Below, piece by piece: positions 13,171-26,299 of a stretch of DNA of 64,000 nt. Where the stretch lies: contig NW_020825288.1 in assembly GCF_003286085.1 (NCBI RefSeq), forward strand, positions 28,024,001 through 28,088,000, read 5' to 3'. Source of the DNA: Drosophila persimilis (Eukaryota > Arthropoda > Insecta > Diptera > Drosophilidae). The translations under genes and the position numbers were made by a program. Numbering within the stretch: the stretch's first letter is position 1; each line of letters begins with the position of its first letter. The notes below the pieces were generated by a model. That model ran no database searches, was not told the DNA's origin, and saw only the letters and a list, made by a program, of their open reading frames with translations.

Positions 13171-16100
13171 CGATATGTGGCCTTTCTTGCCGCTAGTGAA
13201 AAACGTATCAATCGTATCTTCAGAGATATGGCCCTATCCATGGGATATTCACAGGAATGACTTTTGTAGGGTGTACTTTCATTTGACGTCCTCGGAGATA
13301 TAGCTCTCTTACTCTCACTTGAATGAGCGATATGGCGCTCTTAAAGAGAAGTCCGAGGAAAGACGGAGGATATCCATCAATGGAAAGGACACCGCATGTT
13401 ACTCGTAAATGCAGCAAATCCCTAAACGAATGACAGCGAAACTTTTACGATCCACTGCTGGTAATAGACTCAATAAAACCTTGCCCTCTTCAAACCTCCA
13501 AAAATTAATCAAATATTAAGTAAAATAAAAATGTCAACGCACAGTGATTTTTGTGTGTGTCTGGTGTGTTCCATTCCGATAAATAACTGAGGGCTAAATT
13601 GGCGAAAAGTGTGCAGAAAAGATACCAAAAATGTCTTGCTTTCAGGGAAAATTGGCGAATGTTTTTATTAGTTTTTTGGGGATTCGTTTAATGAATTGGA
13701 AATAATTGGGAGGGTAAGGCCATAGGGCAATGGAAAATCTCTTTGGACATGGGTTTATTTATTTTTTTTAAATTTATTTCAATGAAATTATAGAATATGT
13801 GATATTCTTTTTCTTTGAGTGATGGAATTACTAACTGTTTCTACCTTGAGCGTGTTTTACCTCACTCATGCTCGTCCTTTCTCTCAAATTCTTTACCTTT
13901 CCTGAATGTATTTAAAGAATCTTTTTCTGTGAGAAAAACCCCGTAACGTAACTTACTTACGTGCTTTATTTTGCCCAGAATGTGTAGTCTTTTGTGCTCG
14001 GCTTCTGGGTTGAACTTTTCAATATGAATTTATGCGCTGTGCTGTCCTTGTGCATATCCTTTTATTTCTCTTTCAGCAGGGAGAAGGCAGCAAGGAGCAG
14101 CCAGCAGCCAGCAGCCGGCAACCTATTGTCAATCAACTGTTGGTCAAGTTTATAAAACTATGCCATAACCCAGTTATAGCTGGAAAATGTCCGGAAAATA
14201 TATGTGTATTTTCATGAGTATTCTTCAGAATTTTTTCATCCACTATCCACTGGAGCTGTGTGGCATTGGGGCAAGAGCGGTGTGGGCTTGGGTATGGGTC
14301 CTGCAACATGCTCAAGTGCTTGCTAACAAAGTTAACACAAGATTACTAATACGCACCATTGTACGTGACTTTTTGCTGTCAGCGTAAATCAAGTTTCATT
14401 ATGTGCCAGGGAGGGAGGAGGGAGGAGGTGATGATGAAAATCTACAGATAGCACAAGAAAATGGCAACAGACTTTCCACCTGCAGGGCACAACTTTTGTG
14501 CTAATTGTGGGGCAGACAGAGAGGCAGAGAGAGAGGCAGAGAGAGAGAGCTTATAAATGGTAAACCAAAATGGTTTTTAGTCTTGAGGCAAGTATCGGTA
14601 GAGAGCGGGAGTCTGTGGCAAGTTTGCAGCATAATTAAAGCATAGACATGCCTCCTGGCATTTGCATGTGAGGCACGCACGCACACAATGGCCTGCCTGC
14701 AGCAATTACGGCTAAAGTCAATGTCCAGCGATATTTCATAGATATTTTCAACAATTTCTAGATAAAAATGCAGCTACTTATTCGACGATGCAGCCCCAGA
14801 AAATAACACACAAAAATATGTGCGCAGAGCCCTCCCTGGTGGCGGGGGAGGGGGCGCACCAGAAACCCCAATCCAAAGACCGAGCTTGGCCTGATTTCGG
14901 TTTGCCCTGGCTTTTCCTCCCCCTCGATGAAAAGGGTTTTTCCCTCACATGTGAGTGGGGTTTTCGCCTGCTCTTCTGTGTACCTTTTGTATCTAATATG
15001 TGTGTGTGTGTGTGTGTGCTGGGGGTGGGGGTGAAAGTTTTATATTTGAGTTCAAGTTTTTAAGAAGCTTTTAAATTGAAGCTCGTGACACATTGATGGC
15101 AAATTGGGGCCATGCCGCATACAGACACCACACCTCGCCCACAGTCTCTATGCCGTTGAGGATCTACTGTATTTATGGCTCTTGAATTTCACTTCATTAA
15201 AACATCAACAGCAGGGGATATGGGAAAACAAATGTCAGCAGAAGCCAGAAATTATCTGGTGATAATAGAAAGCATCCACAAGATACATAAAATATGTAGT
15301 CCTCCGTACAAGATTAAATATTCAATTATATTTCGAAGAGCATTTCCATAAATAATTAAGGATATTTAACCACAAAATGAAATATCACAAAGATACGGAT
15401 ACGCACGAATCTAAATATCTAATGATAATGAGAATCTATAGAAATTACAGCCTCACCGCAAGACCTGCAACTAAAATGTCCCAGGTGTGTGCCACCGCAA
15501 GGCATGTGTGTGGCAAAAGGCAGAGCGACAGAGAGAGAGAGAGAGAGAAGGTCTCATTAACCGCAACACAGAGGCAGAAGATGGCACAAATGCATTATAA
15601 ATTTATCTGCTTTCTCAGCCCTCGCCCACAGTGCCCTCGAGGGCGGGTGAGTGCGAGAACCTGTCGATGGCAGAGTGAAACAAATATGAAATCATTTGAC
15701 CAAACAAAAAGGATATGTATATAGGATAAGCAAATATATGCAAAGGGCAAAACCTCTTAACAATACAGTAAGACCAGAGTTATCTCTGTGCAAAACCCGT
15801 GTGGTTTCCACCATCTTCTTCTAAGACCTGCAGAGGCGCCCTCTCCTCGGAGTCGCTTTTCCACTGGCCCGAAATGCATGAGGCATGCATGAAATGCGTT
15901 TGACTGATTTGCATTTTCTCTCGATGGTGGAGGAGCGGAAAAGGAGCCTACTGGCATTCGTGCATCCTTGCATCCTGCCACTAGCTGCTGCTGTCAAATA
16001 TTTGCCCTGACTGTGGCCGATGTGGCTTTTGTGGTCTGAGCATCAACCGTAAGGCAGACAGTAATTCAATTAATATTTTACCTTTTCGTGCATCATTCCC

Positions 16101-16429
16101 ACTCAATCTTCATGCCACACATACCTGAAAAGTAGAGAGAAAGAGAGAGAGTGGGAGAGAGAGAGAGGAAAAGCCATTGTTAATATTACACACTCTTTGG
16201 ATGTTGGAAAAGTTTTCAAGTATGACACAAAGTTTTATACTACTACATTTTGTAAGTCCCCCGGAAAATCCCGAGCACTAATAGCACGGTCAACGAGACG
16301 TATAATTAACGTGGGAGAAATATGGCAGGCAGCTATGGAGGAGAGTGGAGAAAGTGCCACTTAAAGGGGAGCGGGAGAGGGGTAAAACCTAAAGAGAAAG
16401 TCAAACACTTTGGGAGAGTCCAGGCATCT
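13171..16429. other. Non-coding region
   Basis: Contains GA tracts at 14517-14549, 15529-15548 and 16134-16168 and a TG tract at 14999-15018. No exon supported. Confidence 0.65.
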
Positions 16430-16870
16430 TTCTGGTATTTCTGTCTGGTATTTTAACTGCTATTTTATTGGAGTATTAGGGGATATCTTTAGTACTAACT
16501 TTAGGGTTTCTCTTAGGCCATTTAGGATATTAGTATTTTGCCACAATGTTTGTTACCTACGTTTAGGTTTTTAAATATTATATTTCTTGTTTTTTTCTGA
16601 TATTTTATATAGTATTTATGGTATTTATATATATCAAGTAATTGTACTGGATTCTTTTTCTTAGATTTTTCAGGCACTCTATTTAGTTTGTTTTGGTATA
16701 TATTTTCTAATGTTTTATCTAGTATTTTCTGGTATTTTTCTAGCATTTTTTGGTATTTTATCGTATATTTTCTGGTATTTCATCTAGTATTTTTTGGTAT
16801 TTTATCTAGTATTTTCTGGTTTTTCATATAGTATTTTCTGGTATTTTATCTAGTATTTTCTGTTTTTTTT
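16430..16870. repeat. GGTATTTT block 4 with a 22-bp unit
   Basis: From about 16705 to 16865 the sequence alternates CTGGTATTTT and ATCTAGTATTTT, forming a unit of about 22 bp repeated roughly seven times with small changes. The first half is more degenerate. Confidence 0.85.
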
Positions 16871-17634
16871 ATGTATTCTGTTCATTTAATGCTAATCTGT
16901 GCATCTCCTGCCGATTGCATGTCTTTATAGGATACTGCCCCCCGCCACCATTTGCCTCAAACTCAAATGCACTTTTTCTGAGGGGCGTTGCTCTGATCCC
17001 TGCTTCTGTCTCCCATCTCTTTTTGTGTGTGTGTGTATGTGTAAGTCATTAAATGAATGGCAGCACAGGCAAAAACCGCCGTCAGAATTCATCGCAGCAC
17101 ATAAAACGCACCACAGGCTGAAGAGTGACTAAAAGGGGGGAAAGAGGGAGTCCCAGAGTCACAGAGAGTGAAAAGGCGGGAAGAGTCGTCGTCAAAGTCA
17201 CTGCCAGACGTGGGCGAGCGAGAGATGAAGTGGCCCTGTCGCTGCTTTTGTCTTAAATTGGCTAATAAACTGCCATCTGTTGGCGGACGGACGGGTGAAT
17301 CTTTGGCCAATCTTTTGGCGGGGCTGCCCTGGGGGCGGCCGCCGGGCTTCCTGGGCGTGTGACTTTATGCGGTTGGCAAAGTTGAAATGCTTTGCGGCTT
17401 CATTAAGCGCTCATAACATGAAGCACATGAAATTGAAATGTTTCGGGAGCCATGGCCCAGCGCGCTCCCTGGTTTCAAATCTCTGCCCTGCACAGTGGAA
17501 CAAAAACTATCGACCAGAAAATTGTTTGCATTTTGGACAGAGGATAGCTTTTGAGCAGTTTGATTGAGTGTAGAATTCGGATATATAAGGCTGCATTTTC
17601 TGTCAGTTATTCATTTCCGTTTTATGAGCTTATT
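16871..17634. other. Non-coding region
   Basis: Moderately GC-rich between two GTATTTT blocks, with overlapping short open frames on both strands (17089-17310 minus, 17280-17567 plus). No recognised product. Confidence 0.55.
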
Positions 17635-17965
17635 CTAGTATTTCGGTATATTTTTGGGAATATTTTGTGTATTATTGTACGATGTTGTAGGAGTAAGTAT
17701 TATGCTAGTGCTAACCAGGAATGTGTCTAGCATTTGTTAATTTTGTAGTATTTTCTGGTATTTTTGTGGTATTTTACATGTATTTGATTAGTATTTTTCA
17801 AGAATTGTTTGGTATATCTATATTATTTTACCAGAGATTTAACCAGTAATTTATGTAGAATTTTCTAGGTAATTTATGTAGTATTTTCTGGTATTTTTTC
17901 TGTATTTTTCTAAAATTTTCTAGTATTTTTTCTGAGTTTTTCTAAAGGTTTCTAGTATTTTTTAA
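17635..17965. repeat. GGTATTTT-type low-complexity block 5
   Basis: Repeated TAGTATTTTCTGGTATTTTT words with irregular spacing. Units near 17750-17770, 17880-17900 and 17920-17960 are the clearest. Confidence 0.8.
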
Positions 17966-20309
17966 AATTATTTGTTAAAAAAAGAATTCAGGTTTTTTTG
18001 TATTATTTTCTGCAGTAATCATTTTTTAAGCATTAAAAAATGTTCTTTAAAAATAATTAAAATATATCCTGGTACTAGTGTTGTCTGTTTCCTGTCCCTG
18101 ATGCTGCCTCTCTGCCTGTTTTCTCTATTTTCGTGGCGTCGCCATCGTTATGTGTGGAAAATGTCTCTAATGAAATATTTCTGTGGCAAAGTAGAAAATT
18201 TTAATTAAAATTATAACTAACGCCACTCGCAAAGCATACAGAGCCCCACAGAGCAAACAGGAATTGAGTTTTATTGAAAAATACTTGGCAAAACTACAAC
18301 GAGAGGGGTAGAGGTCTGGTCTGGTCTGGTCTAGTCTGTCTGTCCGGGCCGGGCCGGGCCGGGCTTGTTTGTCGTGCCACTAAAATTAATAGAACAGATA
18401 CTAAACGCACATAATTAAATCATTTTGCGGAATTCCCATTCGAAGTTATTGATTCGCATATTCATGGGGGCATTCATTTCAATTGCAAATTTAATTCAAA
18501 AAGAGAGTCCACAAAGTGAAAGTCTTAATTAAAAGAGAGAGAGCATTGATTAGTTTTTGTTTGGGCATTAAATGAAGGGCACAAGACTCCATTTCTTATG
18601 AATAAGCAGGGTATTTTCCTCTGGTTTTATGATGTGGGTCGATGGATTAGAGCCAGAGACAGGGAGAGGGGGAGGCACACACAACTTTGTTGCGGTTTAA
18701 GTGCCGCGGCGAACACATAATGTCTCTCTCTCTCTCTTTCGATGGCTTTTTGTTGCTTATTGTCAAAGTTTCCTGCCGGCCAAGTAGTGCGTAAAATTTT
18801 CGAATGCGAACTTGAGTCATAAATTTCCAAAATTATTGCCAACAATTGAAGTTCTCTGAGGACATATCCGTTGTCCCTGGCCTGGTAGGCTCTCTCGCAT
18901 GGCCCAATAAATATCCTTTGTTTTTATGGCCTTTTATTGAGTAATGTCCTTTGAAGGGATTTAATGGTCTGATTTTTGGAAAATATTCCTTAGATTAAGG
19001 GAATTTTCCCCTACTAATGACAGGGCCGAAATGGTTTGTTTGACTTTTGTTTAAGAATTTTCCGCCCACCAGTAATTACAAGACACACATTCGGTGTTTG
19101 GTCCAAGTTTCTCTAGGAGCAAACATTTCGCTTTCAGTGGAACTTGCAGCCTCTTCGCTCTGTCTCTGTCTCTGTTTGTTGGCCAACAACTACTTGTGCA
19201 ACAACTTCTGACAAACTCATTAACTCATTATCTGTGCAAGAAGTTGACACAACGCTCCAGTAACTTTTCCAGAGGCGACAGAGCAAACGGCAAATGATCA
19301 TCCACACAAACTAAGCAGCCATTCGCCTTTAATTAGCCATCATTTGCATATGACGAGGACGAGGTTGAAGAACGTCCTGGAAATTGCATTATGCTTGGAG
19401 CCCGCATCATCGCAGGGATTCAATCTCCTGGCTGTCTGCCTGCCTCATTGGACACCTTAATTGCTGCTAATTGATTGAACAAGAACGCCGCTATTCGGTT
19501 CTGTTCTGTTTGCCTCTCGCTGATTGCCTCAGATTTACGACTGACCAAAAATTAAATAAAAGGAAATTACGAGACACACAATGAGCGGGTGCCTGTGTCC
19601 TTTCTGGTGGGGCGTGCACCGCGCCGCGCCTCTGGTCAACAGATTTTTTTTCTTTTTTTTTTCCGCAACAAATTTGATTTAATTTTGGTTCATTTCGGCA
19701 AACCATCCCAGCCCCCGCCCCCGCCCAAAACCCTTCTGCAAGTCCTCGTACGCTGGAAATGCCCCTTTGTTGTTGCCCCAATAACAATTTCCACACACAA
19801 AACACCAGAGAAACCATGTCCATGTCCATGAAAATGGCGGCATGTCGACTGTATTAAATTGCCATTTATTTGATTTTTGTTTTTCCCCCAGCTTTCCCCG
19901 CTTTTCCAGCTTTTCTGTCCCACTTTTTTATTGTTGCTTTTGCCCGCCTTTGAATTTGCTATTCTCCATGGTATTTTTTCTGTGCCTTTTTGTTTTTGGG
20001 AGCATATTTTTTGGGGCGCATTTAAATAATGTTTATATTTGTACAACGGCATGGATTTGTATTGTTTTCTGATATCTGTCTAAGGCTTTTTTTTTTGTGT
20101 ACGGTGGTCTGTGTGCGTGAGACTTGTAGATGAATCAAGCTGTGCCTTGGGGATTGTATAGGGCGGGGGGAGGAGGAGCAGCTGCGTGTCAGAGGTCCCT
20201 GCAGGACTGGAGAAGCTTCTTCCGAGGGGCAATGGATAGCTGACACGTGGAAGCTGAAAATCCGCAAGCAAGCCAGCGTGGCTTTCAATCTTATGTACAT
20301 ATACGGGAA
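17966..20309. other. Non-coding region
   Basis: Holds the pentamer arrays near 18.3 kb and a CT tract at 18722-18738. No supported exon. Confidence 0.6.
18312..18365. repeat. Adjacent pentamer arrays GGTCT and GGGCC
   Basis: Four copies of GGTCT-type units are followed at once by four GGGCC units (CCGGGCCGGGCC). Two unrelated pentanucleotide arrays side by side. Confidence 0.9.
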
Positions 20310-20960
20310 ATGTTTTTTGGTAGTTTCTAGTATTTTATTGATATTATGTGCTGTTTTGTTGGTATTTTTCTATTCATTATGTGTTTTCATAAGAGTTTCA
20401 TAGAGTTCTCTAGATAGAACAATTTAATCTAGCCTTTTTTGGTATTTTTTTATAGTATTTGTCAGTATATCTCTGGAATTTCATGAAGGAATATTTTTAG
20501 AATACTTTTTTAATTGGTGGTATTTAATTTAATTTTTTCTGGTATTTTCTAGTATTTTCTGAAAATTACTTAAAAGTTATATTAGTAATTTTTTTGTATT
20601 TTTCAGTATTTTTTTGGAATTTCATTAAAGGATGTTTCAAGAACACTTTTTTATTGGCGGTATTTAATATTTTTTTTTTTAATATTATTTTTCTTGTATT
20701 TATCTAGTATTTTCTGACAGTTACTCAAAAATTATCCTTGTATCAAAAGACCAGTTAGTAAAGAAGAAAAAGTGAGCGTCTTATATTTTGCGAGTGTTTT
20801 TTTTTGGTATGTTATAGTATTTTTCGCAGTATTTTCTGATAATTTATCGTAATATTTCGTATTTGTTCCTTTTGAATAATAATTTCCCCATCTCCCTTAG
20901 ATTTCTGTTCCACCTTTATTTGTTTTTAATATTTGGTGATTATTTTCTAGTATTTTATAT
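20310..20960. repeat. GGTATTTT-type low-complexity block 6
   Basis: Contains many CTAGTATTTTCTG and GGTATTTTT words. Two partly duplicated stretches with TCTGGAATTTCATGAAGGAA at about 20470 and TTGGAATTTCATTAAAGGAT at about 20613 suggest an internal tandem duplication of about 142 bp that includes ACTTTTTTATTGG..GGTATTTAAT. Confidence 0.8.
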
Positions 20961-23900
20961 ATAAACTCCTTTAGATTTCATGATTTTTTAATGCACCACC
21001 TTTATTTATTTTTTGTGTTTTTTTGTTGTTTTCGTTCGAATTTCCCGTCGTATTTTCTTTGGGGTCAAGCAGCGCAGAAAACCGAAGGAATCGACTTGAC
21101 TTTTATGGCGGTCATAAAAAGGATTTTAATGTGTTTTATCCCCCCCGCCGCTGCCGCCGCCGCCGCCGTTGGCCGAAACGGAAGTGTAGCCAGAAATGCG
21201 AAAGCAAACTTCTGCTTTGCTGTCCTTCACATAAATCGACTGCGAGAAAACAGACTCCAGGATGCGGCAGGAGGAGGGAATGGGCGAAACTCCAATGGAA
21301 TTATGCGTGAGCGCACATCAAATGAGGAACAAACGATGTTTCTTCTTTTGGCCGGCCACTACTGGAATTTATGGCAGGACTTGGCCGGGAATCGGATAGG
21401 CCTTTAAGGCATTGACTTTGCCCGCATCCAAATCAAGTTGTCAAGGACGTGGGCGGGAAGGATGGACGAACGAAGGATGGCCTAGGAAAACAGTCAAATG
21501 AGCTGGCATAAATCCTCGCCCTGAGGGCTCTCCCTCTTCCTCCCTCTCTCCGGAAAGTTCTGGCTCGCTCCGCTGACAATCTGTCAGGTGCCACTTAACA
21601 TAAAGGTTCCGCACCGGCGGGGAGGACCTGGCTTTGGTGTTTACCTTTAGCTTTTAGCATGCATGGAAATCCTTCAAAGCAATCAATTTGTTTTTATTGA
21701 ATTTTCGGCGCTGGCACCACTCCACGAAGGACATTCATTTTGAGTACGCATGACACGCTCCAGAGAGAAGCTGGAGAGCAATACCAGATCCTGCTGTGCT
21801 GCTACCTGGGCGTATGAGTGACGTATGGGCTAAGCATTTGTTATGGTCGGGTCGTGGCTAGCTGGCTCTCACGATTTCGCCACTAAAACATCTTCTTTTT
21901 ATTGCTTTTTCTGCTTCCTGCTGGTCAGGGCAATTTTCCTGTGTCTCTGGCTGTCAAAAATTGTCCGTCTGTCGTTAAGTATACGACGGGTGTTGCACTG
22001 GTCTTTTCTTTCGGTCTCTCTTCCCCTCTGTTTTGTGTGGCGTTGTCCATCCTCTACTTTTCCTTGCCATTTCCCAACCCATTTTTCTGTTTTTTTTCTG
22101 CTCGTGGCCCATTTTTCAAATAGATGTCTATCGGTTTTTGGCTCCTTTTCAAAGTTTTTGGCATTTTACATGTGCTAACCAACAAAAGAGCACACCGCTC
22201 CACCCGCTCCCCCTCTTTCTCTGTGGATTTGTTGAGTGGATAGCGGAACGTGTGGGTGAATGGTGAGCGGATGAGCGGTTGAGTGGGTGAATGGTGGCCG
22301 AATGAGTGAATGAATGTTTGCATGAGTGGCGTAGCGTGGTGTGTGGCCTTGCTGCGGCTTGAGTGCTGTGGCCTTTGCCGCCCATCGATTGTTATCCCTC
22401 GGCAAAAGCACAAAAAAACCTCCAGCCATCGGTTGCTCTGTTTGTTTTCTGTTTGCAGATACTTTTTTCGAGATATTTCTGGCGCGAAATTGAATGCAGA
22501 AATTCTATATATATAATTATGGGTTATGCTAATATTATGATATAATAATTTGATTGTTTTGTTGATTGATTTTCGTTTGAAATTTGCGTGTTTGGAAATT
22601 CCATTTTCCATTTTCCATTCTCAATATTCAATTGTCTAAATTGTGTTTTGTGGGCGCGAACGTAGCGGGTGGAAAGCCATTTAATGTTTGAAAAAACAAA
22701 CACTTTGATTTAGTATTTTGCTCTAATTTTAAATTATTTTAAATACCAAAGGCAGAAACGAGAGGGTTTTAGGGCAGAAATTGAGGAATAAATTTAAAAA
22801 TAAATTACAGAGAAATTTAAAAATGAAATTCGGAGAAATTTAAAATGAAATTCGGAGAGATTTACCAAGAATTTGGCAGCATTAAAGGAAAAAATACGAA
22901 GGAAAATTAGGGAAAATATTTTATTAACAAAATAAGTGATATTTTTTCGGTTCCAACAAAAACCAAGAAATTTCTTGTGGAAATCTCGTGGACAAATACA
23001 TAAATAAAAGGCGTGCCATGCCCACAATTATCAACCGCCTCCCCGCCCCCCCGAAAGACAGTAATTGTGTTTTTTGTGCGAGGTTTGGTGTTGAAATATT
23101 ATTGTTAAGGGCAGCGAAGCCCCCGTTTTTTTTTCGGCGACCATTTCTCTTGTTTTTGTGCCACCCGCGACCACCCCCCTGTGAGTCTCCTTCCTCTTTT
23201 TGTTCGTTTTGTGCTCTCCCCCTACTGAGCATTTCTATTTCTTGCAATTATTATAAAATGCCGCAGACCCCAACCATCGAAGGACAAAAGCCGCACAGTT
23301 CTTGATGGTGGCAGTGGCGGTGGCGGTGGCGGTGCCGCCCCGTCGCTGCTCCTTGGAGACTCATTTTCAAGTGCTGGGCCGACACCGCACCGCGCCGCAC
23401 CGCTCAGCCTCTGCCTCAGCCACTGCCTTAGCCATTTGCTCAAGTGGGTCAGCGGCAGTCGGTCGCCCAAGTGGTGCTTTAGAGAGGCAGCGGCAGCAGC
23501 GGCAGAAGGAGGCAGAATGTGGCAACAGTTCAAGGATTTTATTGTGGCAAGAGCATTGTAATTGAATGTGCAATGGCATTACGCAGTGGGAGGGAGAGAG
23601 AGGGCATCCCGCTGTTTGCCGCCTATTTGTATGCAACATTTAATTGCGTTTCAGTGCAGAGAATAGCCCTATTTCAGTATTTTCCGGAGAGCTGTGAAGC
23701 CTTGAAAGTGGCATAGAATTTTGAGGTATTTTGTCAGAAAAGTATGTATCTATGTATCTTTTTAGCCATCCATCTATCCCATCCATCTGCCTAGTATTTG
23801 CACTCTAGAATCCCTAAATCCTCTTCAAACCGGCTTTAACACTTTTAAACATTTCGTTTTCTCTATCCATCTCTCTTTTACCCCCAAAAAAACACTAAAA

Positions 23901-24779
23901 ACCAACCGAATCGAACTCCCCAAACACGTGCCAAAAAACTAAACACCAGAGAGACTGAGAGTCTTGTTTCAAAGGCTGTTGTTTTCATCACTCTGCCTCA
24001 CACTTCCGGTTGCCCTTTCACTCCCTTTTTCACTCTTTTCCACTTTTACTACTATTTTTTGCACTACCTTCTATCGCTCTTGCCACTTTTATCAACTTAA
24101 TTCACATGCCAGACGGTGACCAAATCTCCTCCTGTGTCCTCCTGTCTCCTCCCGCCCTCTGTTTCCACTCGGAACTCAATCAACAATCCGAAGGACCCCG
24201 GACTGACCCACATTTTATGGCAGATTTTGTCTAAAAAAGCCCAGGCCTCTGCGAATACTCTCCGAAAAAGGCCCACAAAATAGAACCCTAAAAGCGGCAG
24301 AATATTTCTATATATACATCTATCGTATATCTCTATGTATTTGTGGGCCTTGCAGGGGGTGTGGCTTATCACTCGGGTTCCAGACCATTGCGTATTAAAA
24401 ACATTTTTGTTACGCCAATAAAAACGAGCAGGAATCGGGGATGGGGAGTCGGGGGATGGGGGATGGGGGGGTCGGAGGAGTGCAAAGAATTTTGCATAAT
24501 TCGTGGCCATAAAAAATGAGACTAAAAGCAAAAGTTGCTGTTGACAGAATTTTCTTTCGGGTTTTCCGGGGGGCGAGAAAAACTAGAGGCGAAAAATGGG
24601 TTTAGTGGGCCAGTGTAATGCCATTTGGTTTATAATTCGAGCTACCATTTTGATGTGTGTCCTGCAGACACTGGGGGATTTTAGGGGCTTTTTATTGGCT
24701 ACACTGGGAGAAAAGTGCGGTAAGAAAAGAGTGGTAATTGGGAGGGAACTGAATATCGAGGGGAAATATAATACATAAT
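20961..24779. other. Non-coding region
   Basis: Includes GCCGCCGCC at 21143-21168 and GGTGGCGGTGGC at 23307-23334. Several 80-185-codon frames (for example 22054-22611 minus) lack any domain. Nothing gene-like is supported. Confidence 0.6.
22215..22335. repeat. GAGTGGATGAATG degenerate repeat
   Basis: Irregular repeats of TGAGTGG, TGAATGG and GAGCGG. A similar GAATGAATGAGTGAATGAAT tract lies at about 27979-28012. Confidence 0.7.
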
Positions 24780-25110
24780 TATTAAAAATATAATATAAAA
24801 CTTAAAAAAATTTTGAAAAATTAAAAAAACAAAATAAAGAAAAATATCTCTTTTAAAAATAAAATTTAATTACAAGACAAAAATATAATTAAGAAACTAA
24901 AAAATAAAAATAAGCCTTGAAGAAATTTTATAAACAAAAATATAAAAGTAAAAAAAAAATTATAAAAAAAATAAAAAATCGAATTAAAATATAGAATAAC
25001 TAAAAAATTAAAATATTACAAAAATGTATTTTTCTTTTATTCGGTAGTTTCTTAAAATATATATTTTTTGTTGCTTTGTTTTTTAATAAGAAAAAATAAA
25101 CATTTTTTCC
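24780..25110. other. A/T-rich tract
   Basis: Nearly pure A+T with many AAAATAAAAAT and TTAAAAATAT words. No gene signals. It abuts a much more GC-rich stretch beginning at about 25125. Confidence 0.8.
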
Positions 25111-25124
25111 TACAGTGTTTAAAA

Positions 25125-25540
25125 ATGACGCCAACTGGGAGAGGGACAACATGAGCTGGAAAACTGAGAGGAAAATCACTAAAAGTCATAGGAAAGGCAG
25201 GAAAAGTCAGAGGAGTAATAGAGATAGTTATGGCGGAGTGGCAGTGGAAGTGGCTGGAGGTCCGGAAGAAGGCCCATGTGTGGTCGAAGATGGAGCAGGA
25301 GCAGCCCCCATGAAAGGGGCATCCGTCGAGGATGGACATCAAACTTCCCCCTGGGTGCCGTTCCCCCCCGGCGCCTGGGGCCCGATGGACGCCTGATGCT
25401 GTAAATGTGCTCGTAGATTTGAGGCCATTGGGCATCCGCGGCCGTCCTCCAGAGCCGAGCGTTGGCCATTTGTCAGATGAGAAAAAGGGCCTGGCACAGA
25501 GATCTGGTATATATGTGTATTGTTTGTCATTAACAAGGTC
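25125..25540. other. GC-rich island, possible exon or conserved element (unassigned)
   Basis: This stretch differs sharply from the AT-rich tract beside it. On the minus strand the frame covering about 25230-25435 shows a strong preference for C or G at third positions and remains open for 127 codons (25052-25435). A minus-strand 3' splice-site candidate (CTCTGTGCCAG, complement of about 25490-25500) lies just upstream of it. A plus frame from 25332 to 25589 is also open. Neither translation resembles a family I know, and third-position bias can arise by chance in GC-rich DNA. I record it as a candidate exon only. Confidence 0.2.
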
Positions 25541-26299
25541 GAGCAGGAGGAGGAGCAGCCAAAGGAAGGCGAAACTAAACTCGCTTTGATGAAGGAAAGC
25601 TGTTACACAAACAGAGAGAGATAGAGAGAGGGAGAGAGCGGCAAGGAGATAACAAGAGAGAAGGATAGATGGGGAAAAGGCCGGGGAAAGTTGTGCGGAA
25701 AGTGTTAAGCGCGCGGACCGTTGGTCGTGACACGCAAAAAATATACAAAAACGCCTGACATTAATTTTGTTTTCATAACGTGAATGCCAGAGCCTTTCAG
25801 CCTTTCAACCCGTTGCCAGGTCTTCTGCCAGGTCGCCTCCTGCCTGCTGCCTGCTGCCAAATGAAGACACTTTGTTGCACTGTTTGTTGCCCCCCCGGTT
25901 TTTCCTCGCTCTTTCAGGGTTTTCCTTCGCTTTTTGTTGTGTGGCCAAAGCGAGAGCTTGATTGACATGCTGTCTGTCTGCTGTGTGCCCTGCTGTCGCT
26001 CTGCTGCCTTTCATTACTTTTTGGCCAACTGTCCGTGGCATCAAAAAAAGAGAAAAACCAAGGGAGAAGGGAGAAAATCATGAAAATGAGTGAAAAAACC
26101 CAACGACAACAAGTGTAAAAACAAATTAGCACACAGTTGTGCTGCTGTTCGTTTGCTGCTCCGGATTCTGATGCATTTTTGACAATGAAACAGCAGATGT
26201 CGTCCTCTCTGTCAAAGGCGACAACAGGCAACAAGTCAAGGCTGAAAGAACGGGCTAACAGTGCGAGAAAATGAGGGCTAGGACAGGAGAGAAAAGTGG
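25541..26299. other. Non-coding region
   Basis: GA-rich tract at 25610-25660 followed by unremarkable sequence up to the purine-rich minisatellite. Confidence 0.6.

Noticed and set aside
22054..22611. 185-codon minus-strand open frame
   Set aside because: Spans a degenerate GAGTGGATG repeat and lacks any domain.
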